Positions 58,875 to 64,000 of a DNA stretch of 64,000 bases are shown piece by piece. Origin of the DNA: Salinicola acroporae (lineage in GTDB: Bacteria; Pseudomonadota; Gammaproteobacteria; Pseudomonadales; Halomonadaceae); NCBI RefSeq assembly GCF_003206615.1, contig NZ_PZJW01000006.1, positions 124,001 through 188,000 of the forward strand. Reading direction: 5' to 3'. The translations under genes and the position numbers were made by a program. Every line of letters starts with the position of its first letter. Position 1 is the first letter of the stretch. The notes beneath the pieces are model-generated. The model was not told the origin of the DNA, made no database searches, and worked only from the letters and a program-made list of their open reading frames with translations.

Positions 58875-60698
58875 ATGCTGCAACGAATTCGTGAGGGTTC
58901 TCAGGGGTGGGTGGCGAAAGTCATCGTGGGAGCCATCATCGTCACTTTTGCGCTTTTCGGCGCGGAGTCTCTGGTCAGTTACTTTTCTGCCGGAAGCAAT
59001 GATGCGGCGACCGTGAACGGTGAGTCCATCAGCCGCCAGGCCGTCGAGACGCAGGTTCAGCGAGGCATCCGGTCGGGCCAGGTTCCTGCCAGCCAGGAGC
59101 GCCAGTTCCGAGGCCAGGTGCTCGATCAGCTGATTCGGCAACGCACCCTGGATCAGTACGCCAGCGAGGGCGGACTGCACATCTCCGACAGCCAGCTGGA
59201 CCAGCTGATCGTGTCGCTACCTGAATTTCAGGATCAGGACGGTCGCTTCTCGAACGATCTGTTCACCAATCGCCTGGCCCAGGCCGGTTATACGCCTTCA
59301 TCCTTCCGTCGCGAACTCCGAGCCGATACGCTGCGGCGCCAGGTTCAGCAGGGGCTTGCGGCCTCCACGTTCCTGCTGCCGTTCGAAAAGACACGGCTGG
59401 CGTCGCTGCAGCATCAGCAGCGGACATTCCGCTATGCGCAATTGTCAGCGGCGGACCTCGAGCAACCCGTGGTTCCCAGTGATGCCGATCTTCAGCAGTA
59501 CTACGACCAGCATCAGCAGGACTATCGTCGCCCCGAGCAGGTCAAGGTCAACTATATCGTTCTGAATCAGGAGGACGTGGCCAAGGACATCGAGGTCAGC
59601 GACGACCAGTTGAGCCAGGCCTACGAGCAGGCACGAGCCGAGGCCCCGCGCGAGGTATCCCACATCCTGGTGACGTTCGGTGACGATCGCACGGAAGAGC
59701 AGGCGCGGGAGCGCCTGGCCGAGGTCCAGTCCAAGCTGGCGCAGGGCGCAAACTTTGCCGATCTCGCGCGAGAATATTCCGATGACTCTTCCTCTGCCAG
59801 CAACGGCGGGGATCTCGGCGCGATTCAGAAAGGATTCTTCGGGGAGAGTTTCGATGAGGCCGCTTTCTCACTGGATCCGGGACAGGTGTCGAAAATCGTC
59901 CAGACGCAGTATGGCCTGCACCTGATCAAGGTGACGGGGATCGATATCCCGTCGTTCGAGGACGATCGCGAAGCCCTCACTCAGCAGGTCAAACTCGAAC
60001 AGTCTCAGTCGCTCTTCAATGAGCGTGCGCAGAAGATGACCGATGATGTCTATCAGGCGGAAGATCTCTCCAGCGTCGCCGACGAGCTTGGACTGAAGGT
60101 GATGACCAGTGACTGGTTTTCTCGGGACGCGGGTGGCGAAGGAGTGCTCTCCAATCCGGATGTCGCCGCCGCTGCGTTCTCCCCGGATGTGCTCGAGGAC
60201 GGCTATAACAGCGATGTGATCGAGACCGACGACCAGCAGCGGGTTGCGCTTCGTGTCGTCGATCACCGTGAAGCCAGCACATTGCCGCTCGACGAAGTCC
60301 GGACCCAGGTCGAAAGCGCGGTCAAGACGCAGCAGACTCGACAGCGATTGCAGGAGCTCGCGACCGCGACCCTGGCGTCGCTGCGCAGCGGTCAGGCGGC
60401 AGCGGATATCGATTGGCAGCAAGCCGACAGTGTCACCCGGGATGCCGACGGCTTGCCGGATGCCGTGCTCCAAGAGGCTTTCCGTCTTCCTCATCCCGAG
60501 GATGGCCAGACGGCCTGGGGGCACATCGACAGTCAGGATGGCGTTGCCATCGTCGGGGTCGAGTCGGTGCAGTCGGGCGATGCCGACTCCGGTGACGCAG
60601 ATTTTGCGACACGTCTGGCGCAACGTCTGCAGGCCCAGATCGTCATTCAGGGACTGACCCAGACGCTGCAGGACGAGGCGGACATCGAGCGTAACTGA
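58875..60698 (+). CDS. ppiD: Periplasmic folding chaperone PpiD
   Basis: The 607-residue protein is anchored by one N-terminal membrane helix ('VIVGAIIVTFALFGAESLV', about 17-35) with the bulk in the periplasm. A SurA-like N-terminal chaperone region (about 40-250) precedes a parvulin domain (about 255-355, 'PREVSHILVTFGDDRTEEQA', 'GGDLGAIQKGFFGESFDEAA', 'QTQYGLHLIKVTG'). PpiD acts at the Sec translocon exit with YfgM. GAGGA precedes the ATG at 58875; a longer in-frame start at 58737 overlaps the hupB terminator and is rejected. Confidence 0.95.
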   Translation: MLQRIREGSQGWVAKVIVGAIIVTFALFGAESLVSYFSAGSNDAATVNGESISRQAVETQVQRGIRSGQVPASQERQFRGQVLDQLIRQRTLDQYASEGGLHISDSQLDQLIVSLPEFQDQDGRFSNDLFTNRLAQAGYTPSSFRRELRADTLRRQVQQGLAASTFLLPFEKTRLASLQHQQRTFRYAQLSAADLEQPVVPSDADLQQYYDQHQQDYRRPEQVKVNYIVLNQEDVAKDIEVSDDQLSQAYEQARAEAPREVSHILVTFGDDRTEEQARERLAEVQSKLAQGANFADLAREYSDDSSSASNGGDLGAIQKGFFGESFDEAAFSLDPGQVSKIVQTQYGLHLIKVTGIDIPSFEDDREALTQQVKLEQSQSLFNERAQKMTDDVYQAEDLSSVADELGLKVMTSDWFSRDAGGEGVLSNPDVAAAAFSPDVLEDGYNSDVIETDDQQRVALRVVDHREASTLPLDEVRTQVESAVKTQQTRQRLQELATATLASLRSGQAAADIDWQQADSVTRDADGLPDAVLQEAFRLPHPEDGQTAWGHIDSQDGVAIVGVESVQSGDADSGDADFATRLAQRLQAQIVIQGLTQTLQDEADIERN

Positions 60699-60739
60699 TC
60701 CCCCGCCAGCCAGGCGTGCTGCTTTGCCTGATTCTCGCC

Positions 60740-60787
60740 GAACCCTCCCTGGCCTGACGGTATATTTGCCGTCAGCCGGGAGGGTTC
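60740..60787. terminator. Hairpin between ppiD and the YkgJ-family gene
   Basis: GAACCCTCCC / GGGAGGGTTC forms the outer stem and CTGACGG / CCGTCAG the inner stem, followed by a short T-rich stretch. It lies between convergent genes. Confidence 0.65.
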
Positions 60788-60860
60788 TTATCGTCAGGGA
60801 GGATGGTTGGTGAGGGCCAGGCTTTTCCGATTGGCAATGGCGACAGCGGGGGTGTGCGAC

Positions 60861-61112
60861 TCAGCGAGTGGCTTGCTCCCATTGCGTGAGAATACGTAGC
60901 GCCTGTTCGCGGTCATCGCTGCACAGCTCCCGATCGTACTCGAAGCGCCGGCAGACGGTCGGGCGGCTTGCCTCCCCGAATAGCCGGCATAGATTATCGT
61001 CGTCGAGTTGTACGCAGCGAACGCCGGCGGGCTTGCCCTCCGGCATGCCGGGGATGGGAGTGGTGATCGATGGTGCGATGCAGCAAGCACCGCAGCCGGC
61101 TCTGCAACTCAT
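60861..61112 (-). CDS. YkgJ-family cysteine cluster protein
   Basis: The 83-residue protein starts 'MSCRAGCGACCIAPSI' and contains further cysteines in 'GVRCVQLDDDNLCRLFG', 'RPTVCRRFEYDRELC', giving the CxxxCxxCC-type cluster of the YkgJ (zinc or iron-sulfur) family. Its biochemical role is not established. It lies six bases after the QueD-like gene on the same strand, so it is the last gene of the queuosine operon here; whether it belongs to that pathway is unknown. Confidence 0.85.
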   Translation of the reverse strand: MSCRAGCGACCIAPSITTPIPGMPEGKPAGVRCVQLDDDNLCRLFGEASRPTVCRRFEYDRELCSDDREQALRILTQWEQATR

Positions 61113-61118
61113 GCCTTT

Positions 61119-61973
61119 CTAGCCCGTCGTCCTGGTGCCACGGCTCTCGGCGAGCGCACCCTTGTCGATCCCCTCGAATGCCTGCACCCGAATATGGGCG
61201 CCGGTGGACGAAGCAATCTGCTCGGCAAGCCAGGCCGCGATGTTTTCGACGGTGGTGGGCGCGGGCAGTGTGTGGCAGCGCTCTCTCGGCAGATGCAGCT
61301 GGAACTTTCCCTGTTCCGATCGATAGCGGACTCGCATGATGTCATCACCGCGGCGGGGGCCGACGATATCGGCATCGTCGACGAGATAGCCATTATCCAG
61401 GCGCTGTGCCCACTGCATCTCGAGTTCGGAATCGCGTTTGCCGTCCCGCCAGATTCGCAGGTGCGAGCGATGGCCGTGGGCGATGCGCTGACAGTTGCCC
61501 TTATGGTGCTTGAGACCGTGGCTGTAACGATAGATCGCGCCGTCGGCCAGCTCTTCGCGAAGGCGAATTCGGATCGCTTCGACCCGAGGTGGCGGTCGTT
61601 TGCTGAGTTCGGTGCTGAGGTGCGCACCCAGGCGCTCCGAGGTGATCTCTCCCCACGGGAATAAGGTGAAGCCTTGGCGGGGCGCCCGAAGTTCCAGCGG
61701 GAAGGGGAGTTCGGCCGCCAGGTGGAGACCTTCGCTGCACTCCTCGATCTTGACGCCGGCTGCCTGGGTCGGCACCAGCAACGTATGATCCAGGCCCGCA
61801 TCGAGGCGCGACTTGATCCACGGTTTGACCTCGCCGAAGTCGAACAGCATGCCGTCCTCCCCCAGCTCGCCGTCGAGTTCCACGTCGACGTGCCAGCTGG
61901 CGCCGCTCAGTCCGCGTTGGGGAGACCAGATCGATGCGTCGATGTTGGTCAGGTTATTCACGAACAGGGTCAT
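61119..61973 (-). CDS. Tandem QueD-like (6-pyruvoyl-tetrahydropterin synthase family) protein
   Basis: The 284-residue protein is more than twice the length of QueD (about 120-140) and appears to contain two T-fold units. Unit 1 (about 1-140) has 'GMLFDFGEVKPWIKSRLDAGLDHTLLVP', typical of QueD, but where the zinc histidines and catalytic cysteine belong it reads 'IDASIWSPQRGLSGASWH', so most are missing. Unit 2 (about 145-284) has an intact 'HHKGNCQRIAHGH' (C161, H166, H168) and 'APTTVENIAAWLAEQI' plus the conserved glutamate in 'VQAFEGIDKGA'. It would make 6-carboxytetrahydropterin for queuosine. The ATG overlaps the queE stop by one base. Confidence 0.85.
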   Translation of the reverse strand: MTLFVNNLTNIDASIWSPQRGLSGASWHVDVELDGELGEDGMLFDFGEVKPWIKSRLDAGLDHTLLVPTQAAGVKIEECSEGLHLAAELPFPLELRAPRQGFTLFPWGEITSERLGAHLSTELSKRPPPRVEAIRIRLREELADGAIYRYSHGLKHHKGNCQRIAHGHRSHLRIWRDGKRDSELEMQWAQRLDNGYLVDDADIVGPRRGDDIMRVRYRSEQGKFQLHLPRERCHTLPAPTTVENIAAWLAEQIASSTGAHIRVQAFEGIDKGALAESRGTRTTG

Positions 61974-62626
61974 CAATCGATTCCTGCGATCTTGTGAGTC
62001 TGCAGCGAGAGACGCCATTGCGGGTGCCGAAGGCAATATCCGACGGTTGCTGCCATCGGGTCGCCATCGCTGACGATGGCACCTGGGTTGAGATCCATCG
62101 GCTGCAGGAAAAAATGGGTGAAATCGAGCCCGGCGAAATTCGCCGGATCGACGCCCGCCTGGGGATAGACGAGCTTGAGCTCGTGGCCCCGGGTCAGGCG
62201 TAGCGTCGTATCGCTTTTCGGGCTGACACAGATCCAGTCGATGCCCGCGGGTGCCGGCAGCGTGCCGTTGGTCTCGACGGCGACCTCGAATCCCTGCGCA
62301 TGCATGGCGTCGACCAGCGCCTCGTCCAGCTGTAGCAGGGGCTCGCCACCGGTGAAGACCACGTAGCGCGAGACATTGGCCTGATCGGGCGCCTGCCAGA
62401 GTGCCGTCAGGTGGGCTGCCAGAGCGGCGGCATCCAGAAACTGGCCGCCATTCTGACCATCGATTCCGACGAAATCGGTATCGCAGAAGGTGCACCGACT
62501 TCTCGCGCGGTCACCCTCTCGGCCGGACCAGAGGTTGCAGCCGGTGAAGCGGCAGAAGACGCTGGCGCGACCGGCTTGGGCGCCTTCTCCCTGCAAGGTA
62601 TAGAAGGCTTCTTTGACGCTGTACAT
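61973..62626 (-). CDS. queE: 7-carboxy-7-deazaguanine synthase QueE
   Basis: The 217-residue radical-SAM enzyme forms CDG in queuosine synthesis. The N-terminus 'MYSVKEAFYTLQGEGAQAGR' and the iron-sulfur motif C-x14-C-x2-C ('TGCNLWSG' to 'RCTFCDTDF') are those of the longer-loop QueE class; 'YVVFTGGEPLLQLD' marks the SAM site. GGAAG lies before the ATG at 62626. It follows queC after 218 bases and is coupled to the QueD-like gene. Confidence 0.95.
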   Translation of the reverse strand: MYSVKEAFYTLQGEGAQAGRASVFCRFTGCNLWSGREGDRARSRCTFCDTDFVGIDGQNGGQFLDAAALAAHLTALWQAPDQANVSRYVVFTGGEPLLQLDEALVDAMHAQGFEVAVETNGTLPAPAGIDWICVSPKSDTTLRLTRGHELKLVYPQAGVDPANFAGLDFTHFFLQPMDLNPGAIVSDGDPMAATVGYCLRHPQWRLSLQTHKIAGID

Positions 62627-62844
62627 GCAAACTTCCGTGCTAGGTTCATGCGGGCTGGCCGTCGAGCCGGCTACGCCCGGGCTTGGCGGGTCGGGGCGTG
62701 TCGCGACGACGGTAGACTGCTTGGATTTTGTACCGCAAGCCGGCGAGCGAAGGCAGGATAAGGCAAGACGGCGAAAATGCGGAATTGACGCGGTGTGAAT
62801 GTGCCTCTCGTGCCGACTTCGAGCGCGAGCAATTTCGACCCCCC

Positions 62845-63543
62845 CTAGTGCCGGTCTGGCAGTGCGTAGGGAATCGGATCCTCCAGTCCGACGCGGGCGA
62901 AGGCGTCGAGTCGCTCTCGGCAGCTGCCGCACTCGCCACAGGCGGTCTCTCCGCCCAGGTAACAGGTCCAGGTCCGGGCATAATCGAGTCCCATCTCGAT
63001 CCCGTCGCTGAGAATGCTCGCCTTGTCGCTATGTAGATACGGCGCTTCGATTCTGACCGATTCGAAGTTGGCGATGGCGGCGACGTCGTTCATGCGGTCG
63101 ACGAACGCCGGTCGGCAGTCGGGGTACAGGACGTGATCACCGCCATGTGCGCCATAGAAACAGACAGCGGCTTCGATGTTGACCGCATAACCGATTGCCA
63201 GCGATAGCAGGATCATGTTGCGGTTGGGTACCACGGTATCGGCCAGATTGTCTTCGGCGTAGTCCGCCCTGGGCAGCGCGCGACTGCTATCCGTCAGTGC
63301 CGAATTGCCGATCAACTGGTGGATGGCGCGGATGTCGACGACCCGGTGAGACACTCCCAGCTCCTCGCACACGCGGCGGGCGACGTCGAGTTCACGAGCG
63401 TGGCGCTGACCGTAGTCGAACGACAAGGCATGGACCGTGTACCCGTCGCGGATGGCGCGATGCAGGACGGTGTAGGAGTCCATTCCACCGGAGTATATGA
63501 CCACGGCCGGCTCGGATGGGGAGTGAGAAGTCGAGGATGTCAT
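62845..63543 (-). CDS. queC: 7-cyano-7-deazaguanine synthase QueC
   Basis: The 232-residue enzyme turns CDG into preQ0 with ATP and ammonia. The PP-loop '[14 protein letters not shown]' and the zinc site '[17 protein letters not shown]' are complete, with '[16 protein letters not shown]' between them. A short polar N-terminal leader of about 12 residues precedes the core. It lies 57 bases after ansA and begins the queC-queE-queD series on this strand; no preQ1 riboswitch was recognised before it. Confidence 0.96.
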   Translation of the reverse strand: MTSSTSHSPSEPAVVIYSGGMDSYTVLHRAIRDGYTVHALSFDYGQRHARELDVARRVCEELGVSHRVVDIRAIHQLIGNSALTDSSRALPRADYAEDNLADTVVPNRNMILLSLAIGYAVNIEAAVCFYGAHGGDHVLYPDCRPAFVDRMNDVAAIANFESVRIEAPYLHSDKASILSDGIEMGLDYARTWTCYLGGETACGECGSCRERLDAFARVGLEDPIPYALPDRH

Positions 63544-63599
63544 GCTGTCAACCTGTGGCAGGGCAATCGGACTGGTATAGGATTTGGCGCCACCCGAGG

Positions 63600-64000
63600 C
63601 TATGTCGCGAAGGCGCCTCGTTCGCCGACGAGGGGCGTCAGGAAACGCTGCTTGAGTTCCTCCGGTGACAACGCCTGGGCCAGCAGATGGGCGAGTTTAC
63701 TGTGCGCGGCTTCCGGCGTCATGTCATCGCCGGACAAGATGCCAATCTCCGTCAGTGTCCGACCGGTGGCATAGACGTCGAGATTCACCCCTCCGACCGG
63801 GCATTGACTGATGGCGACCATGGTCTTGCCCGTCGAGGCGGCGCGCGCCAGCACGCCGATCAGCTCCGTATCTTCCGGTAGATTGCCACTCCCCCAGCAC
63901 TCGATGACAACGCCCTTGATCTGGTCGTCGTCCAGCCACCGAGCCACGTCCCTGGCGCGGATGCCCGGCCACAGGAGCAGGCGCACGACGTCGGGAAGTG
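63600..64000 (-). CDS. ansA: L-asparaginase I, C-terminal part (partial)
   Basis: The frame runs from the window edge to a stop at 63600 and gives 132 residues of a cytoplasmic asparaginase. Matches to E. coli AnsA are '[17 protein letters not shown]', '[15 protein letters not shown]', '[19 protein letters not shown]' and '[19 protein letters not shown]'. The N-terminal catalytic threonines lie outside the window. A GTG at 63986 is an internal valine codon, not the start. Confidence 0.9.
   Translation of the reverse strand, partial: LPDVVRLLLWPGIRARDVARWLDDDQIKGVVIECWGSGNLPEDTELIGVLARAASTGKTMVAISQCPVGGVNLDVYATGRTLTEIGILSGDDMTPEAAHSKLAHLLAQALSPEELKQRFLTPLVGERGAFAT

Noticed and set aside
62627-62844. 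preQ1 riboswitch or small gene between queC and queE
   Set aside because: No preQ1 aptamer pattern and no credible frame were seen in these 218 bases.

Overview
The window is GC-rich bacterial chromosome carrying about 54 genes, 4 tRNA genes and no insertion sequence, prophage, integrase or CRISPR array. Several blocks have the gene order known from Pseudomonas and related gammaproteobacteria: lpxH-ppiB / glnS-cysS / folD / tRNAs / tig-clpP-clpX-lon-hupB-ppiD, and dinB-lexA / psrA-nagZ. Together with the glycerol-type ABC transporter and the style of the proteins, this suggests a halophilic gammaproteobacterium, most likely Halomonadaceae (Halomonas, Salinicola, Chromohalobacter or a relative). 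The family-level placement is inference and was not tested by a search.

Layout. 1-4.1 kb: tail of an ABC transporter operon (ATPase end, two permeases, DUF2160 membrane protein, large binding protein) of the GlpSTPQV glycerol type. 4.2-8.2 kb: HDOD protein, free methionine-R-sulfoxide reductase and the metNIQ methionine importer. 8.6-15.6 kb: a complete Rut pyrimidine-degradation locus (rutE, rutR, rutABCDF) with a palindromic RutR operator, in which the permease is NCS1 type rather than the UraA-like RutG. 15.9-19.2 kb: riboflavin synthase, then apt, gpt, ung and upp (nucleobase salvage and uracil repair). 19.2-22.7 kb: molybdenum-cofactor genes mobA, mobB, a fused moaC-moaD, moaE and moaA. 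22.9-25.1 kb: a small H-NS-like protein and an RNase J-family nuclease. 25.4-30.7 kb: purU, the SOS pair lexA-dinB with two LexA boxes, psrA, nagZ and hpt. 30.7-34.2 kb: divergent ppsR/ppsA (PEP synthase and its regulator). 34.3-40.9 kb: membrane GDPD, a small outer-membrane barrel, acnB and miaE. 41.0-44.9 kb: a 1300-residue SARP-like/STAND ATPase regulator of unknown role. 45-60.7 kb: the conserved housekeeping block, with mtnN behind folD, four tRNA genes, and the trigger factor/Clp/Lon/HU/PpiD quality-control series. 60.9-64 kb: a YkgJ-family protein, a queuosine precursor operon (queC, queE, an unusual tandem QueD) and the end of asparaginase I.

Most of the window is ordinary core genome. 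The points most worth attention are the MoaC-MoaD fusion, the two-domain QueD-like protein whose first domain has lost its metal ligands, the rut locus with an NCS1 permease and an exact operator, the RNase J-type nuclease in a gammaproteobacterium, and the orphan 1300-residue regulator. I did not find a clearly new multi-gene system.
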